From the NCBI RefSeq assembly GCF_036379515.1, contig NZ_DASVGN010000003.1, positions 69,466 to 133,465 of the forward strand: a DNA stretch of 64,000 nt, written 5' to 3'. The DNA is from Castellaniella sp036379515 (lineage in GTDB: Bacteria; Pseudomonadota; Gammaproteobacteria; Burkholderiales; Burkholderiaceae_B). Below the pieces are notes generated by a model. That model was not told the origin of the DNA, did no database searches, and saw only the letters and a list, made by a program, of their open reading frames with translations. The position numbers were made by a program, and so were the translations under genes. This document shows positions 26,910 through 34,821 of the stretch, one piece after another; within the stretch, counting starts at the first letter, position 1, and the number at the start of each line of letters is the position of its first letter.

Positions 26910-27500
26910 ATGGGGCCAGAGAAAGGGAAGTACGGTCTTTGGTACGCGGGCACGGTTGGCTTCGCCACCAAAGAGGAAGCGCAGGAATACATCGACAGAG
27001 GCATGAGACATTACAACAGCGCCTTGGATGATCTGGTGCCTGAGGTCGCAGTGAAGAAAAGCAAGACCGGTACGTACGTGTTGCTCTCTATCGTTGCTGT
27101 CGCGGCGTTGGCATACGGAGCGTTTCAAGTGGCCGTCAATAGCCGGAACGAGACACCGACCGCGCAAGTTGAGCCGCGCTTCGTGCGGACCGAACCAAGC
27201 CCGAAATCGCAAGACGTTCGCCTGAACGAAATCAAGCTCCAACGCCTGGTCAGAAGCTGGGTTGTTGCTGGACTGAAGGACCCGGACAGCGCGAAGTTCC
27301 GTAATCAGTATGGTGTCTGCGGCGAGGTCAACGCGAAAAACGCGCTGGGTGGTTACGTCGGGTACAGACGGTTCATCGCTGTGCGAGAGGACCTTGTCGT
27401 CGTGGATGACGGACTGACGACTTCGCCCGCCGATTTCGAGAAGGTATGGGCCTCATCTTGCGATTCCTCCCCCACAGGAAGCGCACGACTTCCGCAGTGA
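26910..27500 (+). CDS. Single-pass membrane protein in the prophage remnant, 196 aa
   Basis: ATG start with a good ribosome site (GGAAGAGAGCGGG). It has a cytoplasmic N-terminal part of about 50 residues (FATKEEAQEYIDRGMRHYNS), one membrane helix (YVLLSIVAVAALAYGAFQV) and a C-terminal domain with KDPDSAKFRNQYGVCGEVNA then GGYVGYRRFIAV. That pattern recurs in small phage- and plasmid-borne proteins of unknown function. It sits between two tail-gene remnants and may be a cargo gene. It looks intact. Confidence 0.6.
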   Translation: MGPEKGKYGLWYAGTVGFATKEEAQEYIDRGMRHYNSALDDLVPEVAVKKSKTGTYVLLSIVAVAALAYGAFQVAVNSRNETPTAQVEPRFVRTEPSPKSQDVRLNEIKLQRLVRSWVVAGLKDPDSAKFRNQYGVCGEVNAKNALGGYVGYRRFIAVREDLVVVDDGLTTSPADFEKVWASSCDSSPTGSARLPQ

Positions 27501-27513
27501 CCGCTTAGCATGT

Positions 27514-27576
27514 GTTTCGCCGCCTTCGGGCGGTTTGTCGTTTTCAGGCTCTGCCATTGGCAGGGCCTTTTTGTTG
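27514..27576 (+). terminator. Two short hairpins before the tape-measure fragment
   Basis: CCGCC-TTC-GGGCGG is followed by GTTTTC. Then GGCTCTGCC-ATT-GGCAGGGCC (with one G-T pair) is followed by TTTTTG. The second resembles an intrinsic terminator. Confidence 0.5.
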
Positions 27577-27584
27577 GGTGCCAC

Positions 27585-28607
27585 ATGGCAAACGAATCCC
27601 GCCTTTCCATCACCATCGACAGTCGCAACGCCGAGCAGAAGGCCAAGGATCTGCAGATAGCGGTTGAAGCGATGGACGCCGTTGGAATTCGCGTGTCCGC
27701 AACCACCACGAGGACGGGACAGTCCGCGCTTACCGCTGGCGCATTGTTCTCCACAGCAGGAAGCGCTGCTCGTCAGGGTGCCGGTGATGTGGACCGCCTG
27801 AGCAAGTCCTTTGATGCCTCTGGCGACCGGGCCGCTACGGCTGCCGCGACGATCAACCGTACGCTGCGGGCCGCGTTCGCGGGATTCTCGGCCATGAAGA
27901 TCATCGACACTGCCGACCAGTGGGGCCAGCATGCAAGTCGCCTGAAGATGGCAACCCAAAGCGCTGACGAATACAACCAGGTGCAAGATCGGATGGTTCA
28001 GTCTGCGCAGACCACCTTCCGCTCGATCAACGAGACCAAAGAATCGTTCATCCAGATGTCGCCCATCTTGCGCGGCATGGGATTGAGCTTGGGACAGAGC
28101 ATGGATGCGATTGATGCGTTTTCCGGGCTGCTGGTAGTCAACGCCGCAAGCGGTGACTGTGCAACTCGGCAAGACGTTGACGCGATCAAAGCTGGGCAGA
28201 TGGCCGAGCGAGCAACTGAAGATGGCGGCGTGAGTGACGCCCGAACTGCGAATCTAGCGAGCCCCGGGTACCATCAAAACGCTGCCTTGCAGAACATCAC
28301 CGGTACCATCGCCACCATTGTTCTGGACTGCGCTGGGATGGCTGCCAGACACGGCGGACTCGCTTCCAGGTTTGCCACTCTCTTGTCGAAGGTCGTGGAA
28401 GCCGGAGACGCTGAAGTGTGCGCGCTACGACGCGAATACCACATCATCGAAGCCGACGAGCCACCATCAATCCGTGGGCTCGTGCAACTATGTCAGGACG
28501 AGCAGGACGCAGCGCTTGGCAATCACGTTGACTCTTCACGCTTTTCGCTGCACCGTAGAGTTCTCGCACAATTCGGATTAGGCGGCCGCGCCGTAGACTG
28601 GACATAA
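27585..28607 (+). pseudogene. Phage tail tape-measure protein, N-terminal remnant fused to unrelated sequence
   Basis: The first roughly 185 codons match tape-measure proteins: ESRLSITIDSRNAEQKAKDL at the start, then IDTADQWGQHASRLKMATQS and RGMGLSLGQSMDAIDAFSG. From about 28140 the similarity stops and the frame continues into about 155 residues I cannot place. Real tape-measure proteins are several times longer. The simplest reading is a large internal deletion joining the 5' end of the gene to distant phage or host DNA. It is probably not functional. Confidence 0.7.
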
Positions 28608-28816
28608 GGTCACCGTCCATCTCGACCAACCCTCCAGGACTTTTTGTGAGCGCACGACCTGCAATTATCGCGGGTGGAAGACGATGCCTTCTGGTATGGG
28701 TTTGGAGTGTAGTCTGGTGGAGCCGAGGAAGGGGTAACGGGTTTTTGGGTGGGGTCGGTTGTGGCCTGGTGGCATGAGGTTGGGGTTGACGGTGCGGTTA
28801 CTAAATAACTGTAGCG
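28608..28816. other. G/T-skewed stretch without a recognisable gene
   Basis: On the plus strand this segment is rich in G and T and poor in C, with runs such as GGAAGGGGTAACGGG and GGGTGGGGTCGG. Its composition is unlike either flank. No convincing coding frame is seen. It may be the junction of acquired DNA; the G runs could form a quadruplex. Confidence 0.4.
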
Positions 28817-28849
28817 ACCTATAGAAATCATAGGTATCATGACGTCATG
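28817..28849 (+). promoter_or_regulatory. Palindromes at the start of the DUF4258/HTH operon (candidate autoregulatory operator)
   Basis: ACCTAT-N7-ATAGGT (28817-28835) is a perfect inverted repeat 12 bp before the start codon. CATGACGTCATG (28838-28849) is a perfect 12-bp palindrome that includes the start codon. Type II antitoxins with an HTH commonly bind such sites to repress their own operon. Confidence 0.55.
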
Positions 28850-29152
28850 GCCGTGAGCAGATCAGGTTGGGAACGAAAGATCCGAAGCCTTGCAAGGAGC
28901 AGCAGCTCAGTCATTTGGACGGAGCACGCCAAGCAACAGATGCGCAAGCGCGCCATCACCATGGCCGTTGCGCTCGACGCGCTCCAGAATGGAGCGATCA
29001 GCAGGGAGCCAGAGCCGAATATTCGGACCGGATGCACAGAATGCAGAATGGAACGGTACTGCGCCGGACGGCCAGTTGCCGTCATAGTTGCGCTTGAACA
29101 TGTGCGTACATCGAAATGTATCGTTGTGACTGCGTTTACGATTGGAGATTAG
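28847..29152 (+). CDS. DUF4258 protein, putative toxin of a type II toxin-antitoxin pair
   Basis: 101 residues. The DUF4258 pattern is visible: WTEHAKQQMRKRAITMAVAL, DALQNGAI, then a CxxC-like TGCTECRMERYCAGRPVAVI and a final VVTAFTIGD. The gene is followed two bases later by an HTH gene, the toxin-first order of MqsRA/HigBA-like systems. Toxicity and RNase activity are inferred from family and context only. Confidence 0.68.
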   Translation: MAVSRSGWERKIRSLARSSSSVIWTEHAKQQMRKRAITMAVALDALQNGAISREPEPNIRTGCTECRMERYCAGRPVAVIVALEHVRTSKCIVVTAFTIGD

Positions 29153-29154
29153 TC

Positions 29155-29643
29155 ATGTATCACTTTACGGACGGAGGCCTCCGTAATGTGTACCTGGTCA
29201 ACGGATACGAGACCAGAAATACACCCTACGGCAACGCCGTTTCGATTGAAGATGTAGATGGCCTGACCAGGGCGATCTGCAAGGTTCTCGTGCGCAAGAA
29301 ATCGAACCTCACCGGCGCGGAGTTTCGTTACCTGAGACTGGCGCTACTGATGTCTCAGAAGGACTTGGGTCATGCCCTCGGGAGGACCGACCAATCTGTT
29401 GCCCAATGGGAAAAAAACAGCAAGGTTCCGAAGTTCGCCAACAGCATGATAAGGTTTATTTACACCGCTCATGCTGACGGGAACGAGCGGGTGAAGAACA
29501 TTGTGCAAGCAATTAACGAGGCCGACCGCGATATTTACATCGTCATGCAAGGATCGAAGAAAACCGGCTGGAAAGGCAAGGAGCAATCTGAGCGCCCGGA
29601 GAGTATCGAGGACCATGACGAAGATGCCGCCTTCCCCGCATAA
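29155..29643 (+). CDS. HTH protein, putative antitoxin and autorepressor
   Basis: 162 residues. The N-terminal 55 residues form a separate small domain (MYHFTDGGLRNVYLVNGYE). A Cro/C1-type HTH follows at about 62-98 (GAEFRYLRLALLMSQKDLGH, then GRTDQSVAQWEKNSKVP). This order, N-terminal toxin-binding domain then HTH, is as in MqsA-type antitoxins, but the zinc-binding cysteines of MqsA are absent. The C-terminal tail is charged. It starts two bases after the DUF4258 stop. Confidence 0.7.
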   Translation: MYHFTDGGLRNVYLVNGYETRNTPYGNAVSIEDVDGLTRAICKVLVRKKSNLTGAEFRYLRLALLMSQKDLGHALGRTDQSVAQWEKNSKVPKFANSMIRFIYTAHADGNERVKNIVQAINEADRDIYIVMQGSKKTGWKGKEQSERPESIEDHDEDAAFPA

Positions 29644-29676
29644 GTCTGCGTCATTCACATCCCAGCCCTCGGTGTT

Positions 29677-30000
29677 TGTCAACGAAGATGTCCGCTTTTT
29701 CATGCAGCAGCTTTTAGATTCTCAGGGGCTTCACGGTGCTCCTTCGGTCGGTTAAGCCACACTTCGCTCGCGGGCGTCCAGTTGCGCGTGCAACGGCTGT
29801 TCCAGCGCCTCGGGTTGGCGCGTTTCGCGGCCTCATAGACCACCTCGCGATAAGCCAGAATTGCACGATCGCACCCCAGATGTCGCTGCTGCGGCGTGAC
29901 GAATCTCAGACCGCTGTGACGATGCGCGGTGTTGTACCAGGTCACGAAGTGCTGTACCCAGGGTATCCGTCCGGCGAACGCACCTTGAAGAAGCATAGCG
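29677..30000 (-). mobile_element. IS3-family insertion sequence remnant (3' end only)
   Basis: It contains the last roughly 95 codons of an IS3-type transposase and, beyond its stop, an end sequence TGTCAACGAAGATGTCCGC (starting at 29677) of the kind found at IS3-family termini. The other end and the catalytic core are missing. The remnant lies between the toxin-antitoxin-like pair and tRNA-Lys. Confidence 0.7.
29700..29996 (-). pseudogene. C-terminal fragment of an IS3-family transposase (OrfB)
   Basis: The stretch WVQHFVTWYNTAHRHSGLRF followed by VTPQQRHLGCDRAIL is the end of the rve/DDE integrase core, with the final Glu region lost upstream. It continues ANPRRWNSRCTRNWTPASEV to a natural stop. 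About two thirds of the protein, including the first catalytic Asp residues, is absent. Confidence 0.82.
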
Positions 30001-30009
30001 ATCGGCCGA

Positions 30010-30041
30010 AAAAGAAAAAACCGCTCAAGAATCTGAGCGGC
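30010..30041 (-). terminator. Intrinsic terminator downstream of tRNA-Lys
   Basis: On the minus strand CCGCTCA-GATTCT-TGAGCGG is followed by a T-rich run (TTTTTTCTTTTTC). It lies 28 bases past the tRNA 3' end. Confidence 0.8.
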
Positions 30042-30068
30042 TAATTGCTTGATTTAAAGCAGGAAATC

Positions 30069-30144
30069 TGGTGGGTTGTGACAGGCTCGAACTGTCGACC
30101 GACGGATTAAGAGTCCGCTGCTCTACCAACTGAGCTAACAACCC
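30069..30144 (-). tRNA. tRNA-Lys(CUU)
   Basis: 76-nt cloverleaf: acceptor GGGTTGT paired with ACAACCC, D arm GCTC...GAGC, anticodon loop CTCTTAA (anticodon CUU), T arm GACAGTTCGAGCCTGTC and encoded CCA. Its 3' end faces the accessory segment with phage and IS remnants, the usual side for integration into tRNA genes. No second copy of the tRNA 3' end was found near 26.6 kb. Confidence 0.93.
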
Positions 30145-30209
30145 CTCGCACGTTTTGCGAAGAACGAAACTATACACGTTTTTGCAAAACCATGCAGAAA
30201 CGCAATGCC

Positions 30210-30260
30210 CCGGCAATGGCTGGCGGCCCGCTTCGCAAGCGGCTCCCCAGCCATTGCCGG
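30210..30260. terminator. Long hairpin just past purB
   Basis: Perfect 14-bp arms (30210-30223 and 30247-30260) enclose a smaller hairpin CCGCTT-CGC-AAGCGG. It begins one base after the purB stop. There is no T run on the minus strand, so it may act by protecting the 3' end or with Rho. Confidence 0.5.
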
Positions 30261-30261
30261 C

Positions 30262-31638
30262 CTACACAGACTGGGCAAGCGTTGCCGCCAGGCCTACGTA
30301 ACTGCGGGGCGTCATGGCCAGCAGCCGGGCCTTCGGTTCCGCAGGCAGATCCAGACCGGTAATGAACGTGCGCAATGCTTCCTGGGTGATGCCTTTGCCG
30401 CGCGTCAGCGCCTTGAGCTGTTCATAGGGATGAGGCAACCCGTAGCGGCGCATCACCGTCTGTACGGGTTCAGCCAGGATTTCCCAGCAGGCGTCGATGT
30501 CGGCATCGATCGCAGCGGCATTGAGTTCAAGCTTGCCCAGCCCGCGAAGGCAGGCCTCATAGGCCACCAGGCAGTAGCCCAACGCCACCCCCAGGTTACG
30601 CAGTACCGTGGAATCAGTCAGATCCCGCTGCCAGCGAGAAACAGGCAATTTTTCAGCCAGATGACGCAACACGGCGTTGGCGAGTCCGAGGTTGCCTTCG
30701 GAATTCTCGAAATCGATCGGATTGACCTTGTGCGGCATGGTGGATGAGCCCACCTCGCCTTCTTTCAGGCGCTGCTTGAAGTACCCCAGCGAGATGTAGC
30801 CCCACAGGTCGCGATTCAGATCGAGAAGAATGGTGTTGGCACGCGCGATGGCATCAAAAAGCACCGCCATCCAGTCATGCGGCTCGATCTGGATGGAGTA
30901 CGGGTTCTGGGCCAGCCCCAGGCCCTTGAGCACCTTGGCCGAAAAGGCCGGCCAATCGACTTCAGGGTATGCCGCCAGATGCGCGTTGTAATTGCCCGTG
31001 GCGCCGTTCATCTTGGCCAAGGGTTGCACGGCTGCAATGGCCCGCAAAGCGGGCTCAAGGCGTGCCACGACGTTGGCCAGCTCTTTGCCTACTGTCGTAG
31101 GGGTGGCGGGTTGGCCGTGGGTGCGCGCCAGCAAGGGCTGATCGGCATGCTGCCGGGCGAGATCACGCAAGCGCGCCACGATGGTTTCAAGGCTGGGCAG
31201 CACGCACTGGCTGCGGGCCCGACCCAGCATCAGCGCGTGCGAGGTGTTGTTGATGTCTTCCGAGGTACAGGCAAAGTGGATGAACTCAGCCGCGCGTGCC
31301 AGTTCGGCGTCGTCGGCCACCTGTTCCTTGAGCCAATATTCCACCGCCTTCACGTCGTGATTCGTGGTGCGTTCTATAGCCTTGATGCGCGCTGCATCAG
31401 ATTCTGAAAAATTGTGAACCAAGGCCTTCAGACGCGTGCGCGCCGAATCGCTGAAAGCGGGCAGCTCAGGCAGGCCTGCGCCCGACAGACCCACCAGCCA
31501 GGCAATTTCGACTTCGACCCGATGGGCCATGAACCCCGCCTCAGACAGGTAGGGGCGCAGCACATCGCCCTTGGAAGCATAGCGCCCATCCAGGGGCGAC
31601 AGGGCGTTGAGTACGCTCAGCGTGGAATCAATCTGCAT
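30262..31638 (-). CDS. purB: Adenylosuccinate lyase
   Basis: Acts twice in purine synthesis: it cleaves SAICAR to AICAR, and adenylosuccinate to AMP plus fumarate. 458 residues, the E. coli-type length. Signatures are TSEDINNTSHALML, ARTHGQPATPTTVGKEL and the lyase-1 signature GSSTMPHKVNPIDFEN with the mobile catalytic Ser loop. The start at 31638 (MQIDSTLSVLNALSPLDGRY) matches family N-termini. It is divergent from the glutathione transferase gene. Confidence 0.95.
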   Translation of the reverse strand: MQIDSTLSVLNALSPLDGRYASKGDVLRPYLSEAGFMAHRVEVEIAWLVGLSGAGLPELPAFSDSARTRLKALVHNFSESDAARIKAIERTTNHDVKAVEYWLKEQVADDAELARAAEFIHFACTSEDINNTSHALMLGRARSQCVLPSLETIVARLRDLARQHADQPLLARTHGQPATPTTVGKELANVVARLEPALRAIAAVQPLAKMNGATGNYNAHLAAYPEVDWPAFSAKVLKGLGLAQNPYSIQIEPHDWMAVLFDAIARANTILLDLNRDLWGYISLGYFKQRLKEGEVGSSTMPHKVNPIDFENSEGNLGLANAVLRHLAEKLPVSRWQRDLTDSTVLRNLGVALGYCLVAYEACLRGLGKLELNAAAIDADIDACWEILAEPVQTVMRRYGLPHPYEQLKALTRGKGITQEALRTFITGLDLPAEPKARLLAMTPRSYVGLAATLAQSV

Positions 31639-31744
31639 GATGGAAAGGAGATCACGAGTGCTGCGGTGTAGACCACGCACAACACCCGGTGGGTATGAGG
31701 GAAACCAGCAGGGATTCTATCATCCGGGCCAAGGTTCAGCCTGC

Positions 31745-31750
31745 TATACT
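31745..31750 (+). promoter_or_regulatory. Extended -10 element upstream of the GST gene
   Basis: TGCTATACT contains TATACT with a TG one base before it, 30 bp ahead of the ATG. No good -35 is seen, which fits an extended -10 promoter. Confidence 0.45.
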
Positions 31751-31779
31751 TTTTGGGCCTCAAACTACCCTGTTGTGCC

Positions 31780-32394
31780 ATGAAACTGATTGGTTCCCTG
31801 ACTAGCCCGTACGTCCGTAAGGTGCGCATCGTGCTGGCCGAGAAAAAACTCGACTATGAGCTGATTCTCGACGACCCCTGGGGAGCGACAGCTCAGGTGA
31901 CGGCACACAATCCGCTTGGCAAGGTTCCTTGCCTGATCCTCGACGAAAACGAAGCCATCTTCGATTCGCGCGTGATCGTCGAATACCTGGATACGCTCTC
32001 TCCTGTGGGCCGGCTCATCCCACCCCCAGGGCGCGAACGCGTCGAAGTCAAACGCTGGGAAGCCCTGGCCGATGGCGTCATGGACGCCTGCTCAACCGCT
32101 TTCATCGAAACCCACCGGCGGGCTGAGGCCTTGCGTGATCCAGCCTGGGTCGAGCGCCAGACCTCGAAGATCCACGCAGCCCTGGACTACATGAACAGCC
32201 TGCTCGGTGAGCAAGCCTACTGCTGTGGCGTGAACCTGTGCCTGGCCGACATTGCGACTGGCGTCGCCTTGTCTTATCTGGATTTGCGTAGCCCCGAGCT
32301 CGATTGGCGCCCGCACCACGCCAATTTGGCGCGACTGACCGAGAAGCTCAACGCCCGGGCTTCGTTCATCGCCACCCGTCCGCCGGCCGCCTGA
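31780..32394 (+). CDS. Glutathione S-transferase family protein
   Basis: 204 residues. The thioredoxin-like N-terminal domain has MKLIGSLTSPYVRKVRIVLA with the Ser9 region as likely glutathione-activating residue, NPLGKVPCLIL with the cis-Pro, and DSRVIVEYLD with the Ser that contacts the gamma-glutamyl group. The helical C-terminal domain follows. The substrate is unknown. Confidence 0.9.
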   Translation: MKLIGSLTSPYVRKVRIVLAEKKLDYELILDDPWGATAQVTAHNPLGKVPCLILDENEAIFDSRVIVEYLDTLSPVGRLIPPPGRERVEVKRWEALADGVMDACSTAFIETHRRAEALRDPAWVERQTSKIHAALDYMNSLLGEQAYCCGVNLCLADIATGVALSYLDLRSPELDWRPHHANLARLTEKLNARASFIATRPPAA

Positions 32395-32472
32395 TGGCCT
32401 GGCTACGCCGCTAATCCGCCTGGTTGCTTGAACGCCCACCTTCGGGCAGGCCAACCGACACATCCAGCGTCC

Positions 32473-33591
32473 CTAGCTGATGATGCCCCCGCCCAGGCAT
32501 ACGTCGCCGTCGTACAAGACGGCCGACTGGCCGGGTGTCACCGCCCATTGAGGGGCTGTGAACGTCAGGCTGAACCGACCCTGGTTTCCCGCTGCCAACG
32601 TGCAAGCTGCATCTGCCTGACGGTATCGCGTCTTGGCCGCATAGGCACCCGCCAACGGAGGCTCGCCCGCAACCCAGCTGGCGTCCTGGGCCTGCAGCGT
32701 CGACGACTGCAGCCATGGATGATCATGCCCTTGCACCACGTACAGCACGTTGCGCGCCATGTCCTTGCGGGCCACATACCAGGCATCTGCCGTGCCATCA
32801 CCGCGTTGGGTGCCGTGCACCCCCCCGATCCCCAGTCCCTTGCGCTGACCTAGCGTGTAGAAGGCAAGCCCCTGGTGCTGACCAAGATCCAGGCCCTCGG
32901 GTGTGCACATGGGGCCTGGATGCGTGGGCAGATAGCGATTGAGGAACTCTCGAAACGGCCGTTCGCCAATGAAGCAGATTCCGGTGGAATCCTTCTTTGC
33001 GGCATTTGGCAGGCCGATCTCGCGAGCAATGCGCCGCACCTCTGTTTTATGCAATTCACCCAGCGGAAACAGCGTGCGGGCCAATTGTGACTGATTGAGC
33101 CTATGCAAGAAATAGCTCTGGTCCTTGCTGCCATCCACGGCCTTGAGCAACTGGCTGCGGACTCCGTACGAAGACTCTGTACGCCGCACGCGGGCATAGT
33201 GACCAGTGGCGATGTAGTCGGCACCCAGCCCCATGGCATGATCGAGAAACGCCTTGAACTTGATCTCGGCGTTGCACAGCACATCAGGGTTAGGCGTACG
33301 GCCGGCAGAATATTCGCGCAAGAAATCTGCGAACACCCGGTCCTTGTACTCCGCCGCAAAATTGACGGCTTCGATGTCCACGCCAACCACGTCCGCCACG
33401 CTCGCAGCATCCAGCCAATCCTGACGCGACGAGCAGTACTCGGTGTCGTCGTCGTCCTCCCAGTTCTTCATGAACAGGCCCACGACCTCGTACCCCTGCT
33501 GCCTGAGCAGCCACGCGGACACCGACGAGTCGACACCACCCGACATGCCGATCACCACACGGGCACCCGGGGCTGGCCTTTGTTCAGCCAT
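32473..33591 (-). CDS. mnmA: tRNA 2-thiouridine(34) synthase MnmA
   Basis: ATP-dependent thiolase that makes s2U at the wobble base of tRNA-Lys, -Glu and -Gln. 372 residues. Motifs: PP-loop GMSGGVDSS, catalytic Cys in PDVLCNAEIKF and the second Cys in STGICFIGERPF, plus LGQHQGLAFYTLGQRKGLGI. It overlaps the end of glcF by eight bases (ATGCATGGCTGA), so it is translated at the end of the glc operon mRNA. Confidence 0.95.
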   Translation of the reverse strand: MAEQRPAPGARVVIGMSGGVDSSVSAWLLRQQGYEVVGLFMKNWEDDDDTEYCSSRQDWLDAASVADVVGVDIEAVNFAAEYKDRVFADFLREYSAGRTPNPDVLCNAEIKFKAFLDHAMGLGADYIATGHYARVRRTESSYGVRSQLLKAVDGSKDQSYFLHRLNQSQLARTLFPLGELHKTEVRRIAREIGLPNAAKKDSTGICFIGERPFREFLNRYLPTHPGPMCTPEGLDLGQHQGLAFYTLGQRKGLGIGGVHGTQRGDGTADAWYVARKDMARNVLYVVQGHDHPWLQSSTLQAQDASWVAGEPPLAGAYAAKTRYRQADAACTLAAGNQGRFSLTFTAPQWAVTPGQSAVLYDGDVCLGGGIIS

Positions 33592-34813
33592 GCATGGCCT
33601 CGTCCACGGACTCGATCCAGTGCCGCACGGGGGTGCCCGTGCCACCCTGCAGATGGCAGATGCAGCCAATGTTCGCCGACACAATGGTGTCCGGCAGCGT
33701 TTCCTGGATGGCCTTGAGTTTGCGGTCGCGCAAGCTCAGCGAAAGCTCGGGCTGCGTGATGGAGTAAGTCCCGGCCGACCCACAGCACATTTGCGATTCA
33801 GCAAAATCCTGCAAGTCGAAGCCCAGATCCTGCAGCAGGCGCTCGGTCGTAACCCGCAATCCTTGCCAATGCTGCAACGTACAGGGCGCATGGAAGGCAC
33901 AGCGCCCGGGGGTGGAACGCATCTTCGCGCGTACTGCATCGGCCATGGGCGCCAGAAATTCGGCGATGTCCTGCACATAAGGCATGAGCCGTTGCGCCCG
34001 CTCGGCATAAGCCGGGTCGTGCCGCAAATGTCGCGCGTAGTCTTTGATCATGCCGCCGCACCCTGAAGCGTTCACGATTACGGCCTCGACTTCACCCGAC
34101 TCGAGCAAGGGCAGCCAGGCATCCACATTGGCCCGCATCTGGTCCCTGGCAGCCTCTTGTGCATCCAGGTGAAAGTTGACAGCCCCGCAACACCCCGAGC
34201 CCGACGCGTAGCGCGCACCGACTCCCACCGCGTCCAGCACCCGGATAGTGGCGGCATCGATGGACGGCAGCATCGAAGGTTGCACGCAATTGGACAGCAT
34301 GAGGACCTGGCGGGCGTGACGCGACTGCTCGCCAGGTAAAGTGCCGGCTGGACGAGCCACCGTGATCTTGGCCTGCAGGGTGCGCGGCAGCACCGGGCGC
34401 AGCCACTGCCCTGCGCGATACAGCGCCGGGAACACACGCGACCCCATCAGCCACCGCAGCACGCTGCGCAAGGTCCGCTCGCGCCACGGACGCTGGACCC
34501 TCTCGGCAATGACCTGGCGCCCGATATCCACGAGGGCTCCATAGGTGACCCCCGAGGGGCACACGGTTTCACAGGCATGGCAGGTCAGACAGCGATCCAG
34601 ATGCTGTTGCGTCACATAGCTGGGTTCGGCGCCTTCGAGCAGCTGCTTCATCTGATAGATGCGCCCACGTGGGCTATCGAGCTCGTCGCCCAGAATCTGA
34701 TACGTGGGACAGGCGGACAGGCAAAAGCCGCAATGGGTGCAACGTCGCAGGATTTCTTCGGCTTCGCGGCCAAAATCAGTATCCTGCGCCCAGTCGGCGA
34801 GTTGGGTTTGCAT
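33584..34813 (-). CDS. glcF: Glycolate oxidase iron-sulfur subunit GlcF
   Basis: 409 residues. Two 4Fe-4S motifs are CTHCGFCLSACPTY (about 25-38) and CLTCHACETVCPSG (about 74-87), followed by two CCG domains (GCCGAVNFHL and MCCGSAGTYS). It carries electrons from the GlcD/GlcE flavoprotein to the membrane quinone pool. The ATG lies nine bases after the glcE stop. Confidence 0.94.
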   Translation of the reverse strand: MQTQLADWAQDTDFGREAEEILRRCTHCGFCLSACPTYQILGDELDSPRGRIYQMKQLLEGAEPSYVTQQHLDRCLTCHACETVCPSGVTYGALVDIGRQVIAERVQRPWRERTLRSVLRWLMGSRVFPALYRAGQWLRPVLPRTLQAKITVARPAGTLPGEQSRHARQVLMLSNCVQPSMLPSIDAATIRVLDAVGVGARYASGSGCCGAVNFHLDAQEAARDQMRANVDAWLPLLESGEVEAVIVNASGCGGMIKDYARHLRHDPAYAERAQRLMPYVQDIAEFLAPMADAVRAKMRSTPGRCAFHAPCTLQHWQGLRVTTERLLQDLGFDLQDFAESQMCCGSAGTYSITQPELSLSLRDRKLKAIQETLPDTIVSANIGCICHLQGGTGTPVRHWIESVDEAMHG

Positions 34814-34821
34814 AAAAGTCC

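Noticed and set aside
28610..28840. 76-codon minus-strand open frame
   Set aside because: It reads through the G/T-skewed segment and is Pro/Ser/Thr-rich because of base composition; there is no ribosome site and no family.
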